From contig JASANE010003316.1 of the NCBI GenBank assembly GCA_030248225.1, positions 1 to 64,000 of the forward strand: 64,000 nucleotides of DNA, given 5' to 3'. The stretch is from Trileptium ribeirensis. Taxonomy: Eukaryota; Nematoda; Enoplea; Enoplida; Thoracostomopsidae. Shown piece after piece: positions 36,101 to 51,100 of this stretch. The position numbers and the translations under genes are program-made. The notes below the pieces were generated by a model that searched no databases, had not been told where the DNA came from, and saw only the letters and a list, made by a program, of their open reading frames with translations. Within the stretch, counting starts at the first letter, position 1, and each line of letters opens with the position of its first letter.

Positions 36101-39100
36101 AGGTTAGGGTTCCAGCTAAAACTTACAGTTCCGGTTTTCGAGATGCAGTAAACATGTCGCATAAATTAACAAAGTAGAACGGGTGCCAGGAACAATACAT
36201 AGACACAAAACATCACTCCAAAAATGTCATTGTGTCGGGAAACCCTACACGCGCAGATTTAGTTCCAATGTTCACGAAGGTACAGCATTAGAAGTAGCGG
36301 CTTACCGAAGTTTGATGAGAATTCTTATCTGGGTTTTGTGTTTTGCCTTGAAGAAACCACATTTAAAATAGCATATTTATGATGTGATATGTAAAGAGCA
36401 TAGATAAGAAATCCAGCAGTCACAAACTGGCCACTCCGAATCATCAAAATTATCCCTGGGGTATGATTTCGGCCCTCCCCTACTTCGAAACTATAGAAAC
36501 CTGAAAGAACGATTCTCCTTGGTTCAACTGGCTCACCGCCGTTGAGCTGGGAGATAATGAAGTACTGTAACTGTCATAAAACCTTCAAATTTGTATAATT
36601 TTAAAGACTTTTAGCTCGACGGGAAAACATTTGAGGATTTTAGCCAAGATAAAGAAGTTTAAAGTTTTTTGTCAAAACAGGGAAAGTTAGCACGATTTCA
36701 ATAACGCATCAATGTATCTTGGGTCTTGAGCGCGAGGGCATGAACTGTCAAGTATCACCGAACCATGATTATTTTGATCAAATTTTTAAATGTTGACATT
36801 TCTGTGTATGTGTTGATTAACTACCATGATCGATTGAATTCTGATGTTGCTGTTATTGACATGATACTGTTGACAAAGTATTATTGAATGTTAAGAACCA
36901 TTAATATTAATGAATCCAGAAGTAACGGAGAAAGTTTTGCCAGTCTGAAGAGTCACGGCTATGCAGTTGATTTTTGGTTTTCGAAGCTCGCGTTAATGTA
37001 AAGGATTCAGCCAAAGGAATCTTTCTACGCAAATTTGTGTATATGAATCAAATGTATTTTTTCACGACTAAATGCTACACCAAAGTTAACACCGACGCCA
37101 AAAAACCAGCTTACTTCAAACAATTCATTACGCATAAATTTTAAAGCTTCTACAATTTTCGGAACCGTAGACAACGGTTTTACGGAGCTGCTACTTTCAT
37201 GTTCCTAAAAATATAATATAAAGACAAATCGTTAATATCGTTAATACCTATTTTTTTTACCACGGAAAACACTATAGTGCTAGCACAAAAGACATGACTA
37301 ATATTCGCCAACAATCACAAAATTAACCAAGATTAACGTATTTTTGAGTGTATAACAGTAGAAATATCACCAGGTTTTAGATATTTATCGCGTCAAAGTT
37401 ATTAGCCACTATTTTAAAACGTATAACAATCAACAGTAACTTCAAGCAGTATTACTAAAATTCTAAATTCATTTTCGTATATTCTTATGCTACAAGCAAT
37501 CATGTACAAATATAAAGATTGCGGAAGAGGCAAGGCGCAGTCTGTGCCAGAAATAACTCCCGGGTTTCGAACGAAAAGGCTTGCAGTGAACACCGTACTC
37601 TTTCCGAAAAACAAAATGTTTCTAACAATTTTCCATTAATATGTTTATTATATTCACAGTTTATTATTTACACATTCGATTACATCTAACGACCACATAT
37701 CGTCAAATACTATTCGAACAGACGTCGAACTTCAAACAAACACCGAACAAGTCTCGACAGAACACCAGTCGTTGCTCGCACCGAATGTAAAATGTGCTTA
37801 AGCATTAATATGCCCGTTGCACGGTCCTGGTGATTAGACAAAATTTAAGCATCTAACGTGAATCTGATAATTTTCTTGATTCCAACCTTGACGGTATTCT
37901 AGCATGCTCCAAAGAATATTCTGACCATAAATATGTTGTGTAACTTCAGTGGCACTTTTATACAATAGAGACCACGACCAAATCCTTTAGAGTCGATTGG
38001 TTCCATCGCGCGTGCAGCGGGTTCCACTGCACCGTGAATTTCAGCACTCTTTTCCATTTGTCCCTGTCTGGCGCATCCTCAATTCGTAGCCCTATCGATC
38101 GCATGTCATCTTTGACGACCTGTTCCCACTTCTTTTTCGGCCTTCCACGGGGCGCCTTTCCTTCAAATTGGACTTCGATCGCTTGTTTCGCCACACCCCG
38201 CGTCCAAGTTCTGCCTTGAACGTGGCCGTACCATCTCAGCATCCGGTTGGTCAGTTCCGTCTCCAGCAACGTAAGTCCAAGTGATTTCGCCACATTCTCG
38301 CTGGATGATCGGTCTTCCCAACGCACTCCTGGCATCCACCGCATAATTTTTTTTCATTTTTCTGTCAGTGGCTAGAAGAGGGGCCGCTGCTCCGTTCGTG
38401 AGTGCCCAACATTCAGAAGAATGCAATAGAGAGAAATGTGTTGCAATTATATCTGAGATGCAAGTCTCACGAATACTACTCTGAGCCATTACCAGTTTGA
38501 AGAGATTGGCGTTCACTTCCTCCAATGACCAAAGATATGAAAAATTTTGAAATTATAAATCATAAATTTTACGACAGCTTATATTTTGAAGAAATATTTT
38601 TATGTTGTAGGCCCCAGAAGTTACTGTATTTGGTTCACACCGCGCAAAGAGCTCGTATTCAGAAACCACGAAACCAAACAGATCCAAGTCCTCTATATAC
38701 ATCTATTACATATAAAAAGGCAGCATTTGGTGCCAAAATCTTGTAAATTTAGGACCTCCTTCCTCCTGCCAAAACACTGACAATAAATTTACCGGGCACA
38801 TACTGTTAAACATTGTTCGAACAGATGCCGAACAATTATTTCGAACGAACAGCAGTCATTTCTGGCAGGGAGTGTATATCATGGTCAAAATAGTGTATAA
38901 TAAACCCTCAAAAAAGCAATTACCGCTACACAGTGGAATACAGCTGAGACAAAATATATTTTACATTGTATTTAAATCCGAAAACTTAACACATCCCTTA
39001 TAGCCAATACATTGCCCCTAAACATAGAAACTGTGCTAACAATAACAACTTTAATAAATTTTCCATTGGTATGGGAAACAAACATTTATAAAAATTCACA

Positions 39101-42100
39101 ATCGTATACTTGTAGTGATAAATTCTATCACAGTATGCCCAACTCCCGTTGGGCCTTAGCGAACATACGACTAATTTTTGCATTAATGTAACACGCTTAC
39201 AGAAGAGAAGCAAACCCCTGAACAGTATTTCGAAGCAAATATATAGTCAAAGAGTTTGGCTTTTTGCTAGATTTTACGGCATCCACACTAAAGTTTTGAG
39301 AAGGACGGTCCAAACGTATATATTTCATTCGCTTCTGAATCATATCATGTGGCGGGTAATATATAGCTATATTTATTGCATTTCTTATGCGATAGGATGT
39401 GCTACTGCTTTTACTTTTGTGCTCTTAAAATATCAATTAATGATTCGGTTGACAGAACAACGAAGTCGCGTCATATAACCATCCAGCCAGATTGGTAATC
39501 ATTACAAACAGCAAGTGTGCTAATCGAAGGCGATTAAAGTTGGAAGTGTAGAAGCATGTCATCGCTGCTCCTTAAACTGTAGAGCACACTAGTTTAACAA
39601 ATATTAGAAACGACACATAATTAAACTCCGTCATCACTGAAATTAATTACAGAGTAGAATCACATGATCTTCTGCATACCGGCCCTTGATCTTGCATCGA
39701 AATGAGCGGTGTTGCGTTTGGTGAAAATACTGAATTGAAAATCCAGTCGGCCTCATCAAGAATTTCTGTTTCGTCAGCATCCGTCACTGGCACTGACCGT
39801 GTTAGAAAATTTTCAGGCTTATCTTCCAGTTGAATTTTTTTGTCACGCTCGCTTAAGTAGCTTCGTTCAAGTTCCGCTGGTTCAATTTCATCGAGTAACG
39901 TGCGTTTAGCTGAAGACTTAGCGCGTCCACGTTTTATCAAGGCACGAGAACGCGAAGACCGCGGCAAAGCATCGTCGTCATCACCTCCGCCTTCGCCACC
40001 GTCGTCTTCTTCAAACTGAAAAAGTGTTTTGAATATTTACCAGCAAATATGAATACTCATCAGTATAGAAAAATGTGATCACAAAACTAAAATATAATAT
40101 TGTAAAAATATGAACAAATAACATGTAGAAACGTTACCCTATTTAGATCGGTAGAAAATAATGAACTTGCGATGGTCAAGGTATAAACACAAAGCATGAA
40201 AGCTAGTATAGACATCTATTCCTGCCCAATATTTAAGCAACGAAAGGCGAGTGTGGTGTGGTATACATACACAACACGGTATAAAAATACTGCCAGTTAG
40301 CACCAAAGCTGTGTACTAGAAAAACGTATTGGGCCTTATCAGTTAAATGTTAAACATTTATTGAACCTATATCGACAGACGACAATGTATTTATTTTCAA
40401 ACATACAAAACAAAGAATTTCATTTTACCTCATCATCATCGGCAATAAGTTCCTCGTCATCTTCATCAAGTTCATCTCCACCCAAAAATTCATCAAAATC
40501 AAAGTCTACGCCGAATATATCTCGTGCTTCTTCCAGCGAGCTAAATGTGCACAAACTCCATAGTAATAAACAATTTTGTTTATTGAAAGTAGCAAGTATG
40601 ACTATGCCTCTACTTTCAAGACTCCATGTTGAACGAAAACACTGATACTTGTGGTGAAAGTTTTAATTATGACAAATGGAACATTCATGGCTAAATTGAT
40701 CCTAGACTAGTATGATGACCGTTTCTAGACAATGGTAAACTAGGCTAAAGCACCTTTCCAAATGAAATAGGTTTGTCAAATGGAATAAACATGTTTGTTT
40801 ATAAGCGAGATTCAATATCATACTGACACAACATAAAATACTGTTGACAGATCGTGGAAATAAAAACATAATGCTTTAAAACGTAAGAAACTTATAAGCA
40901 CGTTCCTAGACATAGGAAACTTATAACCACATTTCTGCACAAAGGAAAACTAGGGTAAATTACTTTCCAAATATATGAACTAGGTTTGTCAAATGGAATA
41001 AACATGTCTATGTTTACTGACATACAGCACAAAACACTGCTGACAGACTGTAGAAATGTAAACATAACGCTTTGAAATTTTGTAATTTTTTTCTACACTG
41101 AAATATTCAATTATCCGACAAAAGTCAAGATCAAGCATTAAATCATAAACATAACGTATTACTATAGTAAAGCTTGAAGACAAAATTAAAAGACAGAACA
41201 AATAATAAAACCCTTGCCTCTCAGGCACACCAACTCTGGCAGCATGCTTCTTCTGTCTACGCTTCTGTGGGCGATGACCCGCGCTGTCATCGACAATCCA
41301 GTTGTTCATTTGTTCATCATCATCTAGAAGTAACAAGATAACACAAGTATGCAAATAATTGACACGCTCAGACGGATAACCTCTAATCTGTCAACCGTAA
41401 AGTTGGGGATCTCGGCGTATTATATGGCAATACGCGCAGTCTGTATTAATACGAGCCAATATAATGTAATATTAAGGGTATTCGCCGATAGACGACCTTA
41501 AGCTAGTGATGTAAATTCGATTGAGAGCCTGGACATGATCTTCGCTGGTAAGACCGGCCTATTCAGATTCGCTTTAGTATTATTTAGTGACGTCCGTGGA
41601 TCGGTTCGGACCACTGGACAGGTCCAGGCGTTCACACTTTTCTTACCGTAGATGAAAATGCACACAAAATTTTTTCCAATTTTAAATTTTGTACTTAACG
41701 TTTCCGAGTTACGATAACATTTATTGTAGACGAGGTAACTCAATACTGCCTTAAATATAAGTCTGAGCAAATTTAGTACAGTGTTGAAACAAAAAATTTT
41801 GTTTGCTAGCCGAAAACATTTTCCACTAATAGTCAGTCCGGACCATGAACCATCCCGTGTCGAATCAATTGCTCAGGTAGCAAAGCAATATCATCACATT
41901 CGGCTTTTGCAATAAATGGGTTAAAGAACCCTAATTGGCGAGGGTGACTTTATTACAGGCCCCCCAAAACGAGATTCCATTACTAATGCAACTCCGATAA
42001 CGAGATTTTTCACGAAAAACAAAGAATTGTACAATGTTGTCTGCCGAAGTTTTCTAACACTGACAAGTGAAATGTGATTACACTACTGTCACAATATTTC

Positions 42101-45100
42101 CTGTAGCTGCAGTCAATTTCACACCCTACATGTAACTAGTTATTACAATCCTATCGTCCGCGATATGTATCTAAAGAGATACTGTAACTTAACAAAATAC
42201 CGCCGCAGCTAGAAGCCCATCCATCAAAATAATAGCGATATACTGTAATTAATTTGGCAATGTAACAGACATTTTGTATTACAGCCAACAGTGGAGCTTG
42301 CTTCAATATCGTTCTAAACGCAAGACGATAACCTTAATTCTAACGAATTGTTATAAAATGTTTCAATGTAGTTCAAAATTACAATCACAGGTTGTTATTG
42401 GTTTTCTAGCGCCATAAAATCGCGCGCAATTAAAAGGAAATGGTTAAAAGAACGTAAGTACAACCGTTAAATTATATTTGATTACATAAAATTTGTTAAA
42501 ATCAAATCAGTTCCGAGTTACGATTGCCACAATCAAACAAAAACTTTCTGAACAGTAAAAGATATTCGATGTAACTCCGTTTTAAATGACATTGTATCCC
42601 TGATAAAATAATGCGAGGATTTGGCTGTTAACAACCATGGAATTCTTGCAGATGCAATCGGGCTCAACAAAATACTTTCATCACAAATGCTATTTTAGAC
42701 AATATACAATTTCGAATAGCGTTCCAATTGGAATGATAAAGAGTAAGTTCATGGTAAATTCTACCGAAGTGTATAATGCTCTCCTCCATCAACATATATA
42801 CGCGCCGGACATGATGCCGTTCTGATCGATTTCGACTACCACAGTTGTTCTAAAGGTTAAAAGAGTCTTTTGTCTCAAAATTGTGGATGGGCCACCGTGT
42901 CATAGAGAAAAAAAATCGTTTCGGCCCTTCCATGTTTTTAGGTTTTAGTAGCACCCCACCAAAAAACAAAGGTCTCGTGATGCAATGATTCCTCCCCAAA
43001 GGTTGGAGGCTTACCACTCTGGGATAAGTGGAAAGCCAAAATAGATCGCGTCGTGCCCGATCTGTTTATATGACAACAGCAAAGAGTATCATACCTTACT
43101 ATGGAATTTATCAGGAGCCGTCGCAAGAGCTACTTAACTATAGGGTGTCCAACAAGTAACGCTTCAACTCCAAAATGTTGCTGAGACTGACGTAATATAC
43201 TTACAGCCCTCATACTTTCAGGAATTATAACCTAACATATGAATATCTACGTATAACATAATTTCTGATACTCGACTTAATTTGCCTGATCGAATAACTG
43301 CCCTAAGGCTGTATTCAGTTAACCAAAAAGGCCGTGAAGTTGTGCGACAATGTCCCGGCGTCCGGCTTCGCAGCCCCATATCATAAAACTATTCCTTAAT
43401 TAATACATAATTTGATGTTACGGGTTCCATAAATGACTTGCCCCGAACAGTTGTGCTGTTGAAACCGGCATCTGCAAATCGACTGTTTTCCGGATTGTTA
43501 AAAGTCTGGGTCTAAAACCTTTTAGACCGACGTCAATTCCTGCTCTGAGTGAGGATGATTATGACCACAGGTTTGAATTTTGTGAAAAATGACTACACCG
43601 TCTGGGCGATGATTCGGCCTTAGCTGAGGAAGTCAATTGGTCTGGCGAAAAATTGAACGGCCACGTTAATCGACATAATTATGTTGAACACGCAGAAAAC
43701 CCCCATAACACTATCGAACACCATATGAATGCACCTAGTCTGACTGGTCGGCATGTGATCTGGTGATGATACTGTGAATGCGGACAACTACACAATGATG
43801 TTGCAAACTGAATTTTATCCTAATATTTAACAGTTCCCAAATATTGAAAATATTGAATGGCTTCACTTTATGCAGCACGGCATACCGTCCTAATTTTGCC
43901 ATGGCTGTGTTCTGCTCGTTGGACAAAGCCTTCCAGACCGTTGGCTGGGATCCGAGTCCCTGTCGAATGGTCTGCTCGTTCTCCTAATATAAACCCTCTT
44001 GACATTTTCAGTGGTGAGTATTGAAGGAGAAAGTATGCAAACTCAAACCACAAAACCTGTTGTGCCTGAGAAGCTATATCGGCGGAGCTCTCCCTTCTGA
44101 CATGGTTCGAACAAAAAGACTACCGAAGCGTGCGCTTTCGATGAATAAATGCATTCATCTTGGAGGCGCACAGGTTCGCACTTAGTGTGTTATTCATCAA
44201 AAACCTACGTTATAAATGAGAGTGACTGCATACCAAAACGTTTATTATTTGGCGTGTTGGGTCACTTTAATACTGGAGCGTTACCTATGGGACACTCTAT
44301 AGATCTAGTAGGTTGTTTAAGCCATTTAGATTTTTCATTATGCCATGTAATGCCAACGAAAAATGCTAATGAAACTGGCACAATACATGGATAATACGTT
44401 TTCGGAAAATATTTGTAAAATTAGACAGCAACCATTAACGCCGTAAAAATAACTTAGATACCGTCCTCGTCTTCAGCGTCATCGTCATCATCTGAAGCAT
44501 CGCCAGTACGCGCTCCTCTCCCGCTGGACATGCGTCCGGATCCAGCCATTGACATACGACCATCGCCGTCGCCGTCACTAGCGCCTTCGCCACCGCCAAT
44601 GCTCTCAGCACCGTCATCACCTTCGAACAGTTCCTGTGCTAATCGCTCACGATTATGCGCGTCATCATCAACATCAGAATCATCTCCACCACCACCACCA
44701 CGATCTACTTCATCTTCACTGTCGCTAAGTGCAATTCGCCGTCGTGATTTCTGCTGCTATAATTATTTTCTTAGGAGTAGACTTTAGATTAAAAACTATT
44801 TCACTTACAATTGTAAAATATTACAACCAATGATACAAAATTAAACAACAAATCTTCAAAATGACTGACCTTTTAGATTCATTATAGCAATGCTTTTCAC
44901 TAGTGCTGTACCGCGTGGGGCCTAGCCAACCAGGGCCGGGGCTAAACTTAGCCCAGCCGGGGCCGGGGCTAGCCGCTAGCCGAAAAGTACTGTGTGTTCG
45001 ATTTTCTAGTTCTGATGTTTCAGATGAAGAAGCTGCCGTTGAGATTGACCCGCTGCACTTCTGGAAGATCAAAGAGGCGGTGTATCCAATGCTAGCGTCT

Positions 45101-48100
45101 TTGGTCCGCAAGTTTCTAGCGCCACCTCCGACAACAGTTAGCAGCGCGAGGCTATTCAGTTCAAGTGGCATGGTTTGCAATGAAAAAAGAAATCGTTTCC
45201 TTCCTGAACGATTAGAGATGTTGGTATACTTGGCGAAAAATTTTCCAGGCTTTGATTTTGACTATTAAGAGATTGTATTCATCAAGTTGACGTTGTATAA
45301 CCGTTTAAAAAGCTCTTGCAGCAACCGACATCAGCTTTGGTATTCGAATTTCTTTCACTTTCGAATTTCAAACACTGAACAGATTTTGAAAACTACAGTG
45401 ATTTTGACAATTATATACAAGGTTGTTAAATTTCGGCTTCCATTAATCGGACATAACGCTGCTTATCGTTGCAGTTGAAGAGATAATGGACGTGTAATCG
45501 AACTGGACAGAATAATTTCACTGCCACCATTATGTATTATAGCTCAAGTTCAAACCATATGACGTGGAATAAAACATCCATGATCAAAAATATTTTTGTC
45601 AAAAGAAAACCACATCCAAATTTTGTCCATATCATAATAATCTTGTTGAAATATCAAACACTCAACAAAAATCCTTTTAACATTTTAGTTTGTTAGTTTA
45701 ATAAACGGTACGTTGTGAGCTAATGTTCGTGAGATTTTCCCCTATGTCCGTCCCAACACTCGGCCGAAACCCCCATGTTCAACTAATTCCAAAATTTTTA
45801 ATGTCTGAAAGTTTATGTTTTTTTTGCAAATTGTTTTTGAACATTAATTACCACTATTTATAATGTTAGAATATCGTTTTTTATCTTGAGAATACATTCA
45901 CGGTAGTAAAAATGCATGTAAATATGGAAATAGTTAGTATTTTTAAGCAAAATTTAGCCCCCCACTTTTAATTTTCCCCCGAAAATGAACATGGGGGCCC
46001 CCGAAGTTTCCCCCTCCCCACACTTTTCGGAGGGCTGTGGACAGGCCAGCATTATATCTTCAGCTAAAGCTCCAGATTGTTTATGTGTTCTACTAATTTG
46101 GTGCCAAAAATATTTTTGCTGAAACAGTCACCTAAATTTTACCTCTACAAGGGGCTGTGGCTTCGACGTTGCCCCGGGCCCGGGGGTAAGCCCAGTACAT
46201 CCCTACTTTTCACTGACAAGCACAGTCACATACGAATGGAGTAACCGGATATTTTCTTAAGAGTAGACTTTAGATTAAGAACTATCATGCTTAATCGTAA
46301 AATCATACAACCAAAGATATAAAATTAAACAACAAATCTTCAAACTGACTAATCTTTAACATTCACTACAAGCAACGCTTTTCATTGACAAGCATTGTGA
46401 CATATATACACAGGGAGTAATCGGAATTCCGGTTCCCTCAAAATCCGGGTTCCGGTTTATTTTCGCGGGAGTCGTAGTTCCGCTTTCATGTCTTTTGAAT
46501 ATCTGAAAGGCGAAATTTGTAATAAATGTCTTCCATTTCTTAGTTAAAATTAGCATAAGGCAGCACTGTTCTCGGTGCTATTTCAACAACATCAAAACAA
46601 AACATTGCCCGTTATGCTCACTTTTATCACTTCTATAACATCCTATAAGGCACAGAGAAAATTTTACGACTTTGAAAATACGGATCAAAGACCAAAGGTC
46701 AGCTCTGAGCCCTAAACAAGGCGCAGAGGACGTAACTAAGAGTTAATACAATACGTCTTACAAATATAAACTTTTTTAAAGAAATTGTGTAATATTTAAG
46801 TAAAAATTTAGGAAAATTGGAACAATTGAATATTTTTGGCAAAATCGGTGACAACTGTAAATTTTTAGCAAAACTTGATGAAGGTCGACAAAAATTGAAC
46901 AAACTTTCAGAAAAAATTAAATAAATTAGGAACAAAATTTAAGCAAAAATAAGAAAAAATGTGGGCAAACAATATTTGTGGTGGGCAAAACTGAAAATTT
47001 TAGAGACAAGAACCTTCTTCACCTCGTAGGGTATTAAAATTTCGGTATGATTTAATTTACCTTACTGATAAGACCATGCTCTGGTTTCGGTTCCGGTTAG
47101 TATATGAACATATGAATATGGAAGTAAGCAATTACAAAGGTAGAACTAGTGTCGAAACTGGCATGCCTTTAAAGCTCGTGGTTCGGCAACGGTAGTTGCG
47201 ATTGCCACGAAACAGGAGATTAGCACCCGCACTCCAAGTACCTTTAATACCAGCATGTATACATTTATCGTAAATTCCATGGAGGTAAACACATGCCTCC
47301 AAATATAATATATAAACAAAAGTATACAGTACAAGTGGAATAGTATGTATATTAATATTCATTATCAGCAAACATAGAACATTTTTTGCCTTGATAGGAC
47401 AGCAGTCTACGACAACTTGACTTAATCATACCTTACTGACATCAATACCAATGTTTTCCTTTATTAAATCTAGTTCATCGTCACTTATATCATCGTCGTC
47501 ATCACTTTCGTCCGAATCTGCAAACAATTAAAAATATTACTGGAGCAGTTTTAATTTCGGCTTTATAACTATTCCACAACAAACCGTCCATTTTATATTA
47601 AAAAATTCTTCTAGTCCACAAAGCTACTGGGCTCTCCGTTCGCTGAAAATTTTGCCAGTGGGCATGAACCGGAGCCCCCTGGTCCCGAACCGGGGGCGCC
47701 CGATTTTGCAAAGAGAAAAACGATTAAAAATCGTGCCAGAAACACTGCAAAAACGCTTTTAATGGAGGGAGAAAAAGAGACTTAGAAATTTTGGCTTCAG
47801 GAAAGGGTTTTAGTACAAATTTTGATCAAGTTTATATGTACGTTGGTCCAATTGGAAACAAAAAAATTTGCCATGGGGCGGTAGTCTGTGGAAGCCCAAA
47901 ATTTTGCCAGGGGCATGCACCTCAGGGTACCTGTTCTGAAGCAGGGGAAACCGAATAATGCCACGGGCACCCCCACTCCCCCAATTTGGCGATCCCAGAT
48001 ATATAATATGCAGGGAGTAACCCGAATTCCGGTTCCGGCGAAAATCATGTTCCGGTTGCGGTTCCGACAAAGGGCAAAATCCATAACGGAACCGGAATTC

Positions 48101-51100
48101 CGGTTTAAAAATTTTATAACAAGTTTCCCACGTTTTTGCTTCATCTGTGGGCCAAACAATATTTAATATATATACAATGATCAAGTTCCAATACAACCAA
48201 GCAAAAGAAAAGATTAACTCAACATTTTACAGTGTGAGACGTAAGTAGGACACATAATTTCAGCAAGAATTTTTATGTTAACCTGCAGGAGTTTGTTAAC
48301 AAAATAAAGCCAGGTCGATGCTTGTAGCAGCTATTTTACACATTCAGAAGTCTGCGAGGTATGTTCGAATTAAACCACCCAAATCGGCAACACAGTATGG
48401 ATTACGTAGAAGTACTAAGCTGTAAGTTTGGCTAACAGAAATTGCGTAAAGCACAAGCCAGTGCGCTTGCAAACTTTGCAAATCAGTCTACACTGAAGTA
48501 AAGTAACGTTATCTCCAGTAGAGACGTAACGTGCTAGCAGTATAACAGTTAGTTTCATTTATAGGCTTGTGATTACAAAGTTATCATCATTATCATCTAA
48601 CTGACGGATGCTGGTTGCCCAACACTAGCCTAAACAGTGTCTCTGATCCACTATATAATCAAAAAATTATAGTATATACCTTCCATTATTTTATCATAGA
48701 ATCATATAAACCAATAATGTCAAGTTTCCTACAGAATAGCGTGTAACAAACGTGTGTGCAGTAAAGGGAGCCGACTGGAAACAGAGCGAAAGTGTTTCTT
48801 CTACAGAGCAAAAGTGTTTACTCTACGCTCCATACGTTATAACCATATTCATTTTGACGCAATATACGCATGGGTGTATAGTGGAAGGCATTTTTTGCTC
48901 TGGGGGTCCAAAAACTGACATAATGATAGATAAATGAGCATTATTTAGCTTCCTCGGTCTCTTTGAAGTTCCGGAAAGGCAATATTGCCACCAAAATACA
49001 TTAAGTTTAATGTAAAAGTTAATTTTAACACATTTTACATCCACTGTACCTGCATTTCTTCCTTCATCTGTTTTACTATATATAGGTTTCGAAGGCCAGG
49101 TTCCGGTTCCGGATCCGGTTTAAATGGACGGTTCCGGTTGCTGGTTCCGGTTATTCCCTGATAGTATGTTAAATTTGGGAAACCTAGTCTACATATTGCT
49201 AAAGGTTATAGACATCAGTATAGCATTTAAAACAAATATCGCAGTGAGCATACGCGTTTGCGACAACGTAAGTTCTGACTGTACTATGTGTACGTGATGA
49301 AAAATTTGCCTTCCTACACCAAAAATTAATGCCTTCGCATTTCAACTACTATATTCGTGAAATTGAAACCTGAACCTTACCGTCCTTTTTTTCGACCTCA
49401 CTGTCGTCATCGGGCTCATCTTCATCAACAACAAAACCCTTCAATTCTTCTCGTATTTTGGCGTCTACAACAAGAAGATTCGTACCTTAGCTTCATAAGT
49501 CTAAAATCATACATGACGATCTGGTTTTAGTTTAGCGTAAAAACAGTATGTATTATATGACGTTAAAACAAAAATGGCTATGAAACAGTATTCGAACAGA
49601 TAACCACATATCCAATTCTGATCCTGGCTAGAAAATTTAGGCAAAAACATTAACCGGGCCTGTTCGCACAAAAGCAAATGTAACTGGCTTTTGTTACTAT
49701 ATGCAAGTTTATAGTTGGAAATAACCATATTTCAAGCAATACCTACACAATCAGGCAAATTTTTACCTTCAGGTTAAATTTGTAGGCTTAATTTTTGTTT
49801 AAATCGTACGCGCAGGTATAAAGAATATAGACAACTTGGTATACACTAAACTAATGGGGCTGCACTCACAAAGTTCCTTATATTATTTTTCAGAGTGCAG
49901 TACTTACCTGTATGTACAAAACTTTGGATTGTCACAGCTGCCACCATAAAAACCCTCAAACGCATATTTTGAAAATCAAAGTCACAATAGGCACGTGAGA
50001 TAGCTTCCAAAAATGCAATCGCCTGCATTACAAATATTAGTGTACAGACAAATTAAGATGTACATATACACACAAGAATATGCCCGTTACACGGTCTCAC
50101 GGGAATTAGAGCAAAATTTAATGCAGTACACCACAAACCTGGCTATTTTCTAAATTCTGTAGTGGCGAAAATTAGCAATAGGCAAAACAATAAACATATA
50201 GGTTTCCTAACTTTAGCGGCAGGGACACGGTTGAAGGCAACTTGTGTAGTTTCTTCTGTATTGCAAATCACAAAGACTACCCTTATATATATATATGATG
50301 TTTCCAGCATTGGATCGAAAGGCGTTCAGGTGGTTATGTCATGTGAGTAACGAAATAACCAATCTGAATGTGGTTTTGTTAAATTGCACGGGTAAATATG
50401 CCAGGATTTACAACATGCAGAATATATAGCTTACCGTTGTCTATAGCCCCTGTGGGAAAATTGCATCTTAGCACCTCTGATCATTATTTGATCTGTCAAA
50501 CCTGTCAAAAAGTGAAAGACGCGTTGCATGGCAAATAAAGCAGTGAATACAGCCAAACATTACAAGATCTTACAATCTCTCGTTTTAGTTGAAATCAGAC
50601 TGTCCTGATATCCATCTCAGAGTGATTATTGCGAAAATCATAAAGTATTGCAGTTTCCGGCAATGAAGCTGACTGTTGGCGCTGACAGTACAGCAAATGC
50701 AGCTTTGCAATTTTTTAATGACGCAGAGATTTTCATTTCTGCTACCTGATGTCATGAGTGACCGAGCACATAAAATCATAGCTTTTACTTCAGTGTGAAA
50801 GGCTTATGTTAGGCGGCTACCTAAAAATACGTATTCTGTTTTCTGACTTGGAATAGAAAATGAATGTAGGACCCAGCGGCAGTTCGTTGTCTGTCATGTA
50901 AATCCATACATGACCTATTTGTGTGATGGACTGCATATTGTTTTGAAACTGGTCTGCGTTGTCTGGTATATGTTATAGTTCAAGGCCAGGAATAATGACG
51001 TCGTATAAGCATCATGTCACTTGGTGCACCAAGCATGGGTATACTTTCGGTCATTCCATATATTAATAAATACACCAAACGACATCTACCTGTAGTATCG

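Larger units (their letters stand above)
44757..47431 (-). other. SPT6 intron 3, 2.7 kb
   Basis: Contains a tandem duplication of about 180 bp whose first copy is split by a hAT element (44,901-46,205), and a fragment of the second hAT family (from 46,411). The remainder to 47,431 is AT-rich and unassigned. Confidence 0.82.

Noticed and set aside
40361..40645. Plus-strand serine-run frame
   Set aside because: Antisense shadow of the acidic SPT6 exon 6.
44530..44787. Plus-strand Pro/Ser-rich frame
   Set aside because: Antisense shadow of SPT6 exon 4.
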